NCBI GenBank assembly: GCA_964467915.1
Contig: CAYXSW010000001.1
Location: 1-64,000, forward strand
Length of the DNA: 64,000 nucleotides
Source: MED-G16 sp964467915
Lineage (GTDB): Bacteria > Bacteroidota > Bacteroidia > Cytophagales > MED-G16
Direction: 5' to 3'
Below are positions 16,909 to 26,003 of the stretch, piece by piece (positions within the stretch are counted from its first letter, which is position 1; the number at the start of each line of letters is the position of its first letter). Position numbers and translations under genes: made by a program. The notes under the pieces are model-generated. The model did not search any database. It worked only from the letters and a program-made list of their open reading frames with translations, and was not told the origin of the DNA.

Positions 16909-17652
16909 TTAAAGCTTTCTTTTAAGCTCAAACCTTTGTCCTAAATATAATTTCCTAACCTGCTCGTCTGATGCTAATTCTTCAGAAGTCCCCGATTTTA
17001 GTAACCTTCCTTCAAACATTAAATAAGCTCTATCAGTTATAGATAAGGTTTCGTCTACATTGTGGTCAGTTATTAAAATTCCAATGTTTTTTTTCTTTAA
17101 AGAGTAAACAATATTTTGTATTTCCTCAACAGCAATAGGATCAACGCCAGCAAAGGGCTCGTCTAATAAAATGAATTTGGGTTCTTTTGCTAATGCTCGC
17201 GCTATCTCCGTTCTTCTTCTTTCACCGCCAGACAAAACACTTCCCATATTATTTTGTATGCCCTCCAAGCTGAATTCAGCTAACAAAGTTTCAGCTCTTT
17301 CTTTTTGCTCACTCTTATTTAATCCTGTTCCTTCTAACACAGCAAGAATATTATCTCTCACACTTAAATTTCTAAACACTGACGCCTCCTGAGCTAAATA
17401 TCCAATTCCTTTTCTTGCTCTCTTATACATCGGTAGCTTTGTTATGTTTTCAGAACCAAGGTGTACAACTCCAGAGTCAGGTTTTATTAAACCAACTATA
17501 GAGTAAAAGGTTGTTGTTTTTCCTGCCCCATTTGGACCCAAAAGACCAACAATCTCACTTTGGGTTACTTGAATTGACACATCATCTACTACTTTTTTTG
17601 TTCCGTATGTCTTTGATAATGAATCAGCAGATAATGACATTTTTTTGTTCAT
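16909..17652 (-). CDS. lptB: LPS export ABC transporter ATPase LptB
   Basis: A 247-residue ATPase that powers transfer of lipopolysaccharide from the inner membrane to the Lpt bridge. Walker A GPNGAGKTTTFYSIVGL is at about 39-55, the Q-loop context GYLAQEASVFRNLSV is typical of LptB, and the signature LSGGERRRTEIARAL and Walker B FILLDEPFAGVDPIAV follow. These residues fit LptB better than amino-acid transporter ATPases. It is the first gene of a two-gene unit with the GH3-family enzyme. The permease genes lptF/lptG are not in the window. Confidence 0.93.
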   Translation of the reverse strand: MNKKMSLSADSLSKTYGTKKVVDDVSIQVTQSEIVGLLGPNGAGKTTTFYSIVGLIKPDSGVVHLGSENITKLPMYKRARKGIGYLAQEASVFRNLSVRDNILAVLEGTGLNKSEQKERAETLLAEFSLEGIQNNMGSVLSGGERRRTEIARALAKEPKFILLDEPFAGVDPIAVEEIQNIVYSLKKKNIGILITDHNVDETLSITDRAYLMFEGRLLKSGTSEELASDEQVRKLYLGQRFELKRKL

Positions 17653-17710
17653 GAAACAAAAATATATATAAATAGTTTATATTATATGTTTTAAAGCTAA
17701 CCAAGTTAAA

Positions 17711-18289
17711 ATGCTAAGAAGGAATAAGGTCAGGTTGTTTTTTTTCTTTTCAAATTTTTTAAAAGGCTTAGTCTTTTTTGCTTTTGCTTTAGCCTTTTAC
17801 AAAATCTCATTTAATTATCTGGATTTATCTGCTCTAAAAAATCAAATTACAATAGATCTACCATCTGCTTTTGTTTTTATCTTGTTTTTCTTGTCTGAAG
17901 TGATCTTGGGAATCATTCCCCCTGAATTATTTATGATCTGGGCTATAACATCTAAGCCCATCTCGTCTTACCTTTCATATATAATAATATTCTCTATCCT
18001 ATCTTATACTGCGGGCTTTGCTGCCTTCTTGTTTGGAAAATATCTTCACAACACATGGCTTTATGAGTTTATGAAAAAAAATATAATTGGAAAATATGAA
18101 AGAAAAATTAATACTTACGGATGGCTTGTTATTGTGGTTGCGGCAATTACACCAATCCCCTTTTCAGCAACATCAGCTGTTGTTGGGGCTGTAGGGTTTG
18201 GTCAAAAGAAATACTTATTCTACTCTTTAGCCAGGTTTTTAAGGTATGCTATTTACGGCTTTCTTATATGGCTAGCGCACCCTTTTTAA
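17711..18289 (+). CDS. VTT/DedA-like small membrane protein
   Basis: A 192-residue integral membrane protein with about five hydrophobic segments. The central part resembles the VTT (DedA/SNARE-associated) domain: a re-entrant-type glycine- and proline-containing stretch VAAITPIPFSATSAVVGAVGFG (about 142-163), then the arginine-bearing LARFLRYAIYGF. Related proteins are implicated in lipid flipping. It is shorter and more divergent than DedA itself, so the family call is moderate. The stop codon is shared with the convergent cysteine desulfurase gene in the four bases TTAA. Confidence 0.65.
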   Translation: MLRRNKVRLFFFFSNFLKGLVFFAFALAFYKISFNYLDLSALKNQITIDLPSAFVFILFFLSEVILGIIPPELFMIWAITSKPISSYLSYIIIFSILSYTAGFAAFLFGKYLHNTWLYEFMKKNIIGKYERKINTYGWLVIVVAAITPIPFSATSAVVGAVGFGQKKYLFYSLARFLRYAIYGFLIWLAHPF

Positions 18290-19419
18290 AGATTTTTTAT
18301 TTCTAAAATTTTTTCAACGACATAATCTGCCTCCTCAAGGGTATTGTACTTGCTAAAGGAAAATCGCACATTTACATGATCTTTTTTGGTTTTTATCTCA
18401 TTTAACACGTGAGACCCTGAATCCGACCCACTTGTACAAGCGCTCCCAGCAGAGGCGGCAATATTATTAATGTCCAAATTAAAAAGAAACATTGGTTGAT
18501 CTTCAATTTCTGGTATGCTTACATTTAAAACTGTATAAAGACTTTCTTCTGAATTTCCTGATAATCCGTTAAAATGAACTCCTGGTATTTTATTTTTCAA
18601 AGAACCAATCATGTGTTTTTTTAATAATAAAATTTTATTTCTATGAGACGCCATCTCTTCTGATGCTAGGCGAAGGGCTTCAGAAAGACCAACAATACCG
18701 TAAACATTCTCTGTGCCCCCTCTCATGTTTCTTTCTTGAGCGCCTCCGTGAATAAATGGAGATATTTTATGTTTATTATTTAAATATAAAAAACCAATAC
18801 CTTTTGGTCCATGAAATTTATGAGCAGACCCAACAATTCCATGAATGTTAATTTCATTTAAGTTTAGAGGGTAGTGGCCTACTGTCTGAACTGTATCTGA
18901 GTGAAATATAACACGATGCTGTTCACAAATTTTTGAAATTTGTTTTAAATCGTTAAGATTACCAATCTCATTATTTCCGTGCATCAAGCTAACAATAGAG
19001 TTTTTGTTTTTGTTAATAAGATTTTCAAGGTCCTCAAAATCAATTTTGCCTTTTTCGTCAGTTTGAACATACTTTATCTTTGTTTTATAAGATTTGCTTA
19101 AAAAATCACAACAATGCAAAACAGCGTGATGTTCGATTTTAGAAGTAATTATTGAATCTATCTTCTTCTCGTGCACAGTGTTTATTAGAAACATGTTGTC
19201 AGCCTCAGTTCCTCCTGATGTAAAAAAAACTTCACCCGGCTCACAACATAAAATATCAGCAACCATTGTTCTTGATTTTTCTATTGCAGATTTAATTTCT
19301 CTGCCTCGTTTATGAATAGAGGATGGGTTTCCAAAACCATTTTCCATAAATGGCAACATTTTATCTAAGACTTTCTTTTCAATTGGAGTTGTTGCTGCAT
19401 TATCAAAATAGACATTCAT
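18286..19419 (-). CDS. cysteine desulfurase (IscS/NifS-type)
   Basis: A 377-residue fold-type I PLP enzyme that takes sulfur from cysteine as an enzyme persulfide. PLP lysine K201 lies in VGSAHKFHGPKG, H99 in EHHAV contacts the cofactor, and the mobile catalytic cysteine is C328 in SAGSACTSGS, the same position as in E. coli IscS. N-terminal YFDNAATTPIEKKVLD is canonical. It starts four bases inside the end of glmM and is probably cotranscribed with it. No iscU/sufBCD genes are adjacent, so its role (cluster assembly or tRNA thiolation) cannot be decided here. Confidence 0.9.
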   Translation of the reverse strand: MNVYFDNAATTPIEKKVLDKMLPFMENGFGNPSSIHKRGREIKSAIEKSRTMVADILCCEPGEVFFTSGGTEADNMFLINTVHEKKIDSIITSKIEHHAVLHCCDFLSKSYKTKIKYVQTDEKGKIDFEDLENLINKNKNSIVSLMHGNNEIGNLNDLKQISKICEQHRVIFHSDTVQTVGHYPLNLNEINIHGIVGSAHKFHGPKGIGFLYLNNKHKISPFIHGGAQERNMRGGTENVYGIVGLSEALRLASEEMASHRNKILLLKKHMIGSLKNKIPGVHFNGLSGNSEESLYTVLNVSIPEIEDQPMFLFNLDINNIAASAGSACTSGSDSGSHVLNEIKTKKDHVNVRFSFSKYNTLEEADYVVEKILEIKNL

Positions 19420-20780
19420 ATTAACTGTAATTTAGATATAATTTTTTTAGATAAGTTCATAGACTTCTGGATCGTTTCTGCTTCAGAAATAATTCTTATT
19501 ACTGGCTCCGTGTTTGACTTTCTAACATGAACCCATGAGTTATCAAAATCAATTCTAATCCCGTCTTGGAGATCAATTTTTTGATTAGAAAATTCAATTT
19601 TAAACATATCAATAACCTTTTTAATATTTCCGTCAAACTTGGTTTTACTCTTTGTTATGTGATAAGACGGCAGTTGGTTTTTTAATGCTGACAAAGACAC
19701 TTCTCTGTCAGCTAAAAGAGATAAAATCATGCCTATGCCTATTAAAGAATCTCTTCCGTAGTGGGTTTTTGGATAAATAACTCCGCCGTTTCCTTCTCCT
19801 CCAATACACGCATTGAATTTTTTCATTTTTTCAACAACATTTATCTCCCCTACCGGAGAACAATAATATGAGCCTCCATGTTTTTCTGTAATTTTTTTTA
19901 AGGCTAACGAAGAAGACAAATTAGAGCATGTAACTGGAGCTTTAAGTTCTGATATAAGAAATTCTGCAGCGGCTACAAGTGTGTACTCTTCCCCAAAAGG
20001 GACTCCTTTCTCATCAACTAAACACAGCCTGTCAGCGTCAGGGTCAACAACTAAACCCATATCAAAATCTCCGTTTTTAATTATATCACAAATCTCTGTT
20101 ATGTTCTCAGGAAGCGGCTCTGGATTATGAGAAAAAACACCATTTGGCTCACAATTAATTTCATGGATTTTATCAACACCTATATGTCTTAAAAAAAGAG
20201 GTACCGCTACACCCCCAACTGAGTTTATTCCATCAACAGCGATCTTGAAATTTCTTTGTTTAATTTTACCCGTCAACAGTAATTTTTGAGAGAGAATTAA
20301 TCCAACATGATCCTCTAGGGCCTTGTCATAATTGGTAATATTTCCTGGTTTATTTAATTCTGATTTTGTTCTAATTATATCTCTTATTACTAGCGAAACA
20401 TTTTCTGGAGACAAAAACTCACCCCTGTGATTCAGTAGCTTTAGCGCGTTCCACTTTTCATCATTATGGCTTGCTGAAACCATTATTCCGCCGCCGGCTT
20501 TTATTTTTTTTGTATATATCCCAAGTGTAGGGGTAGTTACCATGCCTATGTCAATCACATCACACCCCTCTGCAGACAAGGTGCTTAAGACTATGTTAGA
20601 TATTTTTTTTCCTGACCTTCTGGCGTCTCTTCCAACAACAACAAGTTTATTTTTGTGTGGCAAAATAATTTCTTGAAAATAAGCAAGAGTAAATTGCTGG
20701 ACGTCTATATCGGAAAGTGATTCTCCTGGAATATTTTCAAGGGTACCTCTAATACCAGAAATTGATTTAATTAAAGTCAT
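19416..20780 (-). CDS. glmM: phosphoglucosamine mutase-type phosphohexomutase
   Basis: A 454-residue alpha-D-phosphohexomutase starting at the ATG giving MTLIKSISGIRGT; an upstream in-frame extension would run through the neighbouring gene. The phosphoserine is S104 in MVSASHNDEKWNALKLL, the metal loop is VDPDADRLCLVDE (about 240-252), the sugar-binding loop is GGEGNGGVIYP, and the phosphate site is RKSNTEPVIRI near the C-terminus. The likely reaction is glucosamine-6-P to glucosamine-1-P for peptidoglycan and LPS precursors. Phosphomannomutase/phosphoglucomutase activity cannot be excluded from sequence. The cysteine desulfurase gene follows with a 4-base overlap. Confidence 0.85.
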   Translation of the reverse strand: MTLIKSISGIRGTLENIPGESLSDIDVQQFTLAYFQEIILPHKNKLVVVGRDARRSGKKISNIVLSTLSAEGCDVIDIGMVTTPTLGIYTKKIKAGGGIMVSASHNDEKWNALKLLNHRGEFLSPENVSLVIRDIIRTKSELNKPGNITNYDKALEDHVGLILSQKLLLTGKIKQRNFKIAVDGINSVGGVAVPLFLRHIGVDKIHEINCEPNGVFSHNPEPLPENITEICDIIKNGDFDMGLVVDPDADRLCLVDEKGVPFGEEYTLVAAAEFLISELKAPVTCSNLSSSLALKKITEKHGGSYYCSPVGEINVVEKMKKFNACIGGEGNGGVIYPKTHYGRDSLIGIGMILSLLADREVSLSALKNQLPSYHITKSKTKFDGNIKKVIDMFKIEFSNQKIDLQDGIRIDFDNSWVHVRKSNTEPVIRIISEAETIQKSMNLSKKIISKLQLI

Positions 20781-20781
20781 A

Positions 20782-20982
20782 CTAAACTTTTTTGCAATCT
20801 GAACCAGGAGCAACTTTTTTGCCACAATACCCACACCGTTCACCTTCTGGGTTTAAGTAGGGGTTTTGTGAGGCACATGTTCCTTTGAACTCCCCTCCTT
20901 TAATAAAAATTAATCTTAATGATAACGCAAAAAAGAAAAAGGCAACTAGTAAGATGGCTATTATAGTTTCGGTCATAATCAC
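20782..20982 (-). CDS. small single-pass membrane protein with C-terminal cysteines
   Basis: A 66-residue protein with one N-terminal hydrophobic helix (ETIIAILLVAFFFFALSLRLIF), then FKGTCAS and a CGYCGKK...SDCKK tail giving four cysteines. Layout, and the single-helix-plus-GTC motif, recall the small NqrM (DUF539) protein involved in Na+-NQR maturation, but the resemblance is weak. I regard it as a conserved Bacteroidota small protein of unknown role. It ends one base before the glmM start codon, so it is probably the first gene of that operon. Confidence 0.7.
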   Translation of the reverse strand: MIMTETIIAILLVAFFFFALSLRLIFIKGGEFKGTCASQNPYLNPEGERCGYCGKKVAPGSDCKKV

Positions 20983-21039
20983 AAAGTTATGAAATCAGTT
21001 TCTTATCTTTAATTAATATAAAATTTTTCTTATTTAAAT

Positions 21040-21810
21040 ATGCCAGAAAACAAATTTGAGGATTTAAAGAGAGTAATAGAAGAACTTAGAGAAAAATGTC
21101 CCTGGGACAAAAAACAAACAATAAAATCACTTAGAGCATTAACTATAGAGGAGGTGTATGAGTTGTCTGACGCAATAATTTCAGAAGACAAGATTAATAT
21201 AGAAGAGGAATTAGGAGATGTTTTGCTGCACATACTATTTTATGCGCAGATTGGAAAAGAAAAAAATTTATTTTCAATTGATTCGATAATAGACAAATTA
21301 ATTGTCAAGCTTACAGAAAGACACCCGCATATTTATGGGGATTTGAGTCTTTCATCTTCTGAAGAGGTTGAAAAAAACTGGGAGATAATTAAAAATAAAA
21401 AAAAGAATTCCATCAAAACATTAAATAGTATGCCAAAAGGAATTCCTCCTTTAGTTAAATCCATGAGAATACAAAAAAAAGTAAAGTCTATAGGTTTTGA
21501 TTGGGAAGAAGAGAGTCAGGTTTTAAAAAAAATAGAGGAAGAATTTTGTGAACTAAAAGCCGAAATTAATAATAAGAATTCTCAAAAAATTAAGGCTGAG
21601 ATAGGAGACTTGTTTTTTTCAATAATTAATTATGCTAGATTTATTGGTGTTGACCCTGAAGAGGCTCTAGAAAAAACTAATATCAAGTTTATTAAGAGGT
21701 TTAGTTTTATGGAAGAGAAAATATTTAAAGATGGCAAAAAATTAAAAGACATGAATCTCAATGAGATGGACAAATATTGGGAAATATCAAAATCACAAGA
21801 AAATGAATAA
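21040..21810 (+). CDS. mazG: nucleoside triphosphate pyrophosphohydrolase MazG
   Basis: A 256-residue protein with tandem MazG domains that hydrolyse (d)NTPs to monophosphates, a house-cleaning role. The first domain has CPWDKKQTIKSLRALTIEEVYELSDAI, then EEELGDVLLHILFYAQIG (the acidic metal-binding pattern). The second has KSIGFDWEEE, EEEFCELKAEI and AEIGDLFFSIINYARF. The length agrees with the family. It is cytoplasmic, and the last 8 bases overlap the following pseudouridine synthase gene. Confidence 0.92.
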   Translation: MPENKFEDLKRVIEELREKCPWDKKQTIKSLRALTIEEVYELSDAIISEDKINIEEELGDVLLHILFYAQIGKEKNLFSIDSIIDKLIVKLTERHPHIYGDLSLSSSEEVEKNWEIIKNKKKNSIKTLNSMPKGIPPLVKSMRIQKKVKSIGFDWEEESQVLKKIEEEFCELKAEINNKNSQKIKAEIGDLFFSIINYARFIGVDPEEALEKTNIKFIKRFSFMEEKIFKDGKKLKDMNLNEMDKYWEISKSQENE

Positions 21811-22813
21811 CGGAAAAATTATTGAAAAACAAAGTTTTTGTGTTGATGAAAAACAAACCCCTGTTCGGTTAGACAAGTTCCTTTTTGACAAGCTTCCTAA
21901 TGTTACAAGAAATAAAATACAAGAGGGCATCAAAAACAATCAGGTAGTTGTAAATAACAAAAACGTTAAGGCAAGTTATAGGGTAAGGGCTAACGATCAA
22001 ATTAGAGTTGAAATATTTAGAAATGAAACGCCTTCAGAAATAAAACCTGAAGACATTGACATTGACATTGTTTTTGAAGACAGACATATTCTAATTATAA
22101 ACAAAGCTCCCGGTATGGTTGTGCACCCCGCCCATGAAAATTGGGAGGGAACACTTGTAAATGCTCTTATGTTTCATTTTAAAAATTTACCGGAAATGGA
22201 GGGCAATGATGGACGGCCCGGTCTAGTTCATAGAATAGACAAAGAAACTTCTGGGCTTTTGGCTATAGCCAAAACACAACTAGCAATGAATTCTCTTTCT
22301 TCTCAATTTAAAAGCCACTCCATTAAAAGAAAATATCAGGCTTTAATATGGGGAATACCAAAAGAAAATGAAGGGACGATAAATGTTAACTTAAGGCGAT
22401 CATTAAAAGACAGGAGGGTAATTGAGGGCTTTGCTGAAAACACAATTGGCAAGACGGCAATAACTCACTACAGGGTGATTGAGACATTACACTATATAAC
22501 ACTTGTTGAGTGTGAGCTAGAGACGGGCAGAACACATCAGATTAGGGCACACATGAAACACTTAGGCCACCCTATTTTTTGTGATAAAACATACGGTGGA
22601 AACTTAATTGTAAAAGGCAACCGGTTTACTAACTACAAAAAGTTCGTTGAAAACAGCTTTAAACTAATAAATAGACAAGCTCTTCATGCTAAAAGCTTAG
22701 GGTTCATTCACCCAAAAACAAAAAAAGAAGTTTTTTTTGATTCCGAATTGCCGTTAGATATGCAAGAAATTATCAAGAAGTGGGAAAAATATGAAGCCCC
22801 AGAAAATCATTAA
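21803..22813 (+). CDS. RluD/RluA-family 23S rRNA pseudouridine synthase
   Basis: About 336 residues from the ATG giving MNNGKIIEKQSF; this start overlaps mazG by 8 bases. An S4 RNA-binding domain (RLDKFLFDKLPNVTRNKIQEG, with VVVNNK, about 21-80) precedes the catalytic domain. The active-site aspartate is in GLVHRIDKETSGLLAIAK (about 142-159), and ETGRTHQIRAHMKHLGHPI is the second family motif. It isomerises uridines to pseudouridine, probably in 23S rRNA as RluD does. The stop shares the four bases TTAA with the convergent pheA gene. Confidence 0.88.
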   Translation: MNNGKIIEKQSFCVDEKQTPVRLDKFLFDKLPNVTRNKIQEGIKNNQVVVNNKNVKASYRVRANDQIRVEIFRNETPSEIKPEDIDIDIVFEDRHILIINKAPGMVVHPAHENWEGTLVNALMFHFKNLPEMEGNDGRPGLVHRIDKETSGLLAIAKTQLAMNSLSSQFKSHSIKRKYQALIWGIPKENEGTINVNLRRSLKDRRVIEGFAENTIGKTAITHYRVIETLHYITLVECELETGRTHQIRAHMKHLGHPIFCDKTYGGNLIVKGNRFTNYKKFVENSFKLINRQALHAKSLGFIHPKTKKEVFFDSELPLDMQEIIKKWEKYEAPENH

Positions 22814-23874
22814 ATCATTCTAGGATAGCTCCCTAATAGCTTAATGTTTTTCTCATATCTTTTATAAATTATTTGGAAATTTTTATCCAAATAGTGTCCC
22901 TCAAAGTCAATATAAAAAACATACTTAAAATCATTTCCTTTTTTTGCGGGTCTGCTCTCAAGTTTTGTTAAATTAATTTTAGCATCATGAAACTCTTGTA
23001 GAAACTGAGCCAACACTCCGTGACCATCTGAAAGATTCGCTAATATAGATGTCTTATCGTTTTTAGAAACAACATCCTTTTGAGAAAGAGATAAAATTAC
23101 AAACCTTGTGTGATTATCTTTTGAGTCCTCAATCTTATCGTAAAGAATTGGAACCCCCTTTTGAACTGCAGCGAATCTAGAACAAATCGCTGCAGAGTCT
23201 AATTGCTTATCAGCATATGAGACCGCAGCACTAGTGCTATTAACAGGAATACATTTAATTTCATCGCTAAAATAATTTTCTATAAACTCTTTACACTGTT
23301 TAAATGCAATGTCTTTGGAATAAATCCTTTTTATTTTTGTTAAATCCTTAGATCTGGAGGCAAAAGAAAAGGCTATTGACAAGGGTAATTCAGAAATGAT
23401 TTTTAGCTTACTAACTCCTAAAAAATCAACCGTCTCTTGTACAATCCCCTCTTGATTATTCTCTAAAGGAATAATTCCGTATTTAGCTTTTTTTGAATTG
23501 AGAGCATCAAATACAGCCTTGATGGAGTTAAGGGGTAAATACTCACTTTGTGACCCAAAATTAGTTTCTGCCGCTTGATGGGTAAAGCTTCCTTCGGGAC
23601 CTAAATAAGCAACTCTCTCGGGTAGTTCAATGTTTCTTGCGGCAGCAAAAATTTCTTGAAAAACAGCCTTAATAGAATCAGAGTTCAGCTTTCCTTTTGA
23701 CAGGGTGTTTAGTCTTTCTATAATTTCATTTTCCCTCTCTGGTCTATAAACGCTCTCCTTTGAAGCTGATTTAATTAGCCCAATTTCATGCACAAGGTCC
23801 ATCCTCTCATTAAGAAGCTCTAAAATATCTGAGTCAATTTTGTCTATTTTTGTTCTTAATTCTTTAATGTTCAT
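22810..23874 (-). CDS. pheA: bifunctional chorismate mutase/prephenate dehydratase (P-protein)
   Basis: A 354-residue enzyme with three parts. Residues 1-85 are an AroQ-type chorismate mutase (LRTKIDKIDSDILELLNERMDLVHEIG, with the ELLNERM arginine). About 86-265 are prephenate dehydratase (VAYLGPEGSFTHQAA; DNHTRFVIL with the TRF motif). About 270-354 form an ACT regulatory domain with LESRPAKK, the phenylalanine-binding ESRP motif. It converts chorismate through prephenate to phenylpyruvate and is probably feedback-inhibited by phenylalanine. It is transcribed alone and divergently from glyA. Confidence 0.92.
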   Translation of the reverse strand: MNIKELRTKIDKIDSDILELLNERMDLVHEIGLIKSASKESVYRPERENEIIERLNTLSKGKLNSDSIKAVFQEIFAAARNIELPERVAYLGPEGSFTHQAAETNFGSQSEYLPLNSIKAVFDALNSKKAKYGIIPLENNQEGIVQETVDFLGVSKLKIISELPLSIAFSFASRSKDLTKIKRIYSKDIAFKQCKEFIENYFSDEIKCIPVNSTSAAVSYADKQLDSAAICSRFAAVQKGVPILYDKIEDSKDNHTRFVILSLSQKDVVSKNDKTSILANLSDGHGVLAQFLQEFHDAKINLTKLESRPAKKGNDFKYVFYIDFEGHYLDKNFQIIYKRYEKNIKLLGSYPRMI

Positions 23875-23948
23875 TACTTTTATACTAGGATTAATTTATT
23901 TCACAAAATAACTATTATCCTACAAAATTAATCATTATTTATAGTATT

Positions 23949-25208
23949 ATGAGAGACACAAAGTTATTTGATTTAATACAACAAGAAAAGATACGTCAAA
24001 CTGAAGGAATAGAATTAATTGCCTCTGAAAACTATGCCTCTGATGAAGTTATGGAGGCTGCAGGAAGCGTTCTTACAAATAAATACGCAGAAGGATTGCC
24101 AGGAAAAAGATATTATGGTGGTTGCGTGGTGGTTGATGAAATTGAAGATTTATGTCGTGAGAGACTAAAAAAGCTTTTTGATGCTGTATGGGTTAATGTT
24201 CAGCCACATTCTGGCGCCCAAGCAAATGCCGCTGTAATGTTAGCTGTACTTAACCCCGGTGATAAAATACTAGGTTTTGATTTATCCCATGGGGGTCACC
24301 TTACTCACGGTTCGCCCGTTAATTATTCTGGGAAAATTTACAAACCATACTTTTATGGGGTAAAAAAAGAAGATGGTTATATTGACTATGAGTCTCTTGA
24401 AAAAACCGCCTTAAAAGAAAAACCAAAACTAATTATTTGCGGAGCTTCTTCATATAGTAGGGATTGGGATTATAAATTAATAAGAGAAATTGCTGATAAG
24501 GTTGGGGCTTTGGTTCTTGCTGATATTGCTCACCCCGCCGGGTTGATTTCGAGAGGATTGCTAAACGATCCTTTAGACCATTGTCATATTGTTACCTCTA
24601 CAACTCATAAAACTCTTCGAGGTCCAAGAGGTGGAATAATTATGATTAGAGATGACTTCGAGAACCCATTTGGAATTAAGACTCCGAAAGGCACTATTCG
24701 TAAAATTTCATCCTTACTTGACTCTGGTGTTTTTCCTGGAACTCAAGGCGGTCCACTGGAGCACATCATTGCTGCAAAAGCTGTTGCTTTTAAGGAAGCT
24801 TTGTCTGACAAATATCTTGACTATGTAGTTCAGGTTAAAAAAAATGCTTCAGAAATGTCAAAACAGTTTATAAGGAAAGGGTATAACATTATATCAAAAG
24901 GCACAGATAATCATTTAATGCTAATAGATTTAAGAAATAAAAACATTACAGGTAAACAGGCAGAAGAAAACTTAGGTGTAGCTGATATAACTATAAACAA
25001 AAACATGGTTCCTTTTGATTCAGAATCACCTTTTGTCACCTCCGGAATGAGAATAGGAACAGCTGCTATTACAACAAGGGGGATGTTAGAGCCTGACATG
25101 ATTAAAATTGTGGAGTTTATAGATTCTGTTATTTCAAATAAATCCGAAATTAAAACCATTAAAAAAGAGGTAAATAATTGGGCTAATAATTTCCCTCTTC
25201 ACAAATAA
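23949..25208 (+). CDS. glyA: serine hydroxymethyltransferase
   Basis: A 419-residue PLP enzyme that converts serine and tetrahydrofolate to glycine and 5,10-methylene-THF. Family marks: EGIELIASENYAS near residue 18, NKYAEGLPGKRYYGG (about 44-58), DIAHPAGLI, and the PLP lysine at about K221 in TSTTHKTLRGPRGG. The length is canonical. tatC, rpiB, rbfA and a permease gene follow on the same strand with 0-base gaps or overlaps, so this is probably the first gene of a long transcript. Confidence 0.96.
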   Translation: MRDTKLFDLIQQEKIRQTEGIELIASENYASDEVMEAAGSVLTNKYAEGLPGKRYYGGCVVVDEIEDLCRERLKKLFDAVWVNVQPHSGAQANAAVMLAVLNPGDKILGFDLSHGGHLTHGSPVNYSGKIYKPYFYGVKKEDGYIDYESLEKTALKEKPKLIICGASSYSRDWDYKLIREIADKVGALVLADIAHPAGLISRGLLNDPLDHCHIVTSTTHKTLRGPRGGIIMIRDDFENPFGIKTPKGTIRKISSLLDSGVFPGTQGGPLEHIIAAKAVAFKEALSDKYLDYVVQVKKNASEMSKQFIRKGYNIISKGTDNHLMLIDLRNKNITGKQAEENLGVADITINKNMVPFDSESPFVTSGMRIGTAAITTRGMLEPDMIKIVEFIDSVISNKSEIKTIKKEVNNWANNFPLHK

Positions 25209-26003
25209 ATGAAAAAAGAAAAAGAAATGTCTTTTATAGATCACCTTGAAGAACTTAGGTGGCACATTATAAGATCCCTTTTGGCTATAATGGTTTTTGC
25301 AATTATTGCCTTTGTCTCTAAAGAAATTGTTTTTGGCATAATTTTATTAGGCCCATCAAAAAGTGATTTTTGGACATATCAAATGCTCTGTGGCCTTGGC
25401 CAAAAAATTAGCGTTTCATCTTTCTGTATTGAAGAACTTCCTTTTATCATTCAAAGTAGACAGATGGCCGGGCAATTTATGATGCACATTTCATCTTCTT
25501 TTGTAATTGGAATAATTTTTGCGTTCCCATACGCATTCTGGGAGTTCTGGAGATTTATTTCTCCCGGCTTATATACCAATGAAAAAAAGGCAGCAAGAGG
25601 TGCTACTTTTTATGTTTCGCTTTTGTTTTTTATTGGAGTTATGTTTGGGTATTTTATTTTAACACCTATATCAATAAACTTCCTGGCGAACTACCAGATA
25701 GACCCCTCAATATTAAATGAATTTGATATAATATCATATGTTTCTACAATAACTACACTTGTTTTAGCTTCTGGGCTATTATTTCAACTTCCTATGGTCA
25801 TATATTTTTTAACAAAGGCAGGAATCGTAAATAAAAAAATTCTAAGAAATTATAGAAAACACGCTATCGTCATTATATTAGTTTTTGGGGCAATGTTAAC
25901 GCCCCCCGACCCTTTCAGTCAAATTGTGATGGCTCTACCTTTGGTCGGTTTATATGAAATAAGTATATTGATATCTGGAGTGGTTAAAAATAAAAACGAA
26001 TGA
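25209..26003 (+). CDS. tatC: twin-arginine translocase subunit TatC
   Basis: A 264-residue inner-membrane protein with six predicted helices. The cytoplasmic N-terminus has SFIDHLEELRWHIIRSL, the conserved signal-peptide-binding HLEELR motif. FAFPYAFWEFWRFISPGLYTNEKKAA is the conserved first-loop region with the functional glutamate. The first periplasmic loop is extended (about residues 45-85) and contains two cysteines. It starts at the base after the glyA stop. No tatA gene is in the window. Confidence 0.93.
   Translation: MKKEKEMSFIDHLEELRWHIIRSLLAIMVFAIIAFVSKEIVFGIILLGPSKSDFWTYQMLCGLGQKISVSSFCIEELPFIIQSRQMAGQFMMHISSSFVIGIIFAFPYAFWEFWRFISPGLYTNEKKAARGATFYVSLLFFIGVMFGYFILTPISINFLANYQIDPSILNEFDIISYVSTITTLVLASGLLFQLPMVIYFLTKAGIVNKKILRNYRKHAIVIILVFGAMLTPPDPFSQIVMALPLVGLYEISILISGVVKNKNE

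Noticed and set aside
18406..18411. Second CACGTG hexamer
   Set aside because: Flanks TTTAA and AGACC are not parS-like, and it is within the cysteine desulfurase gene.
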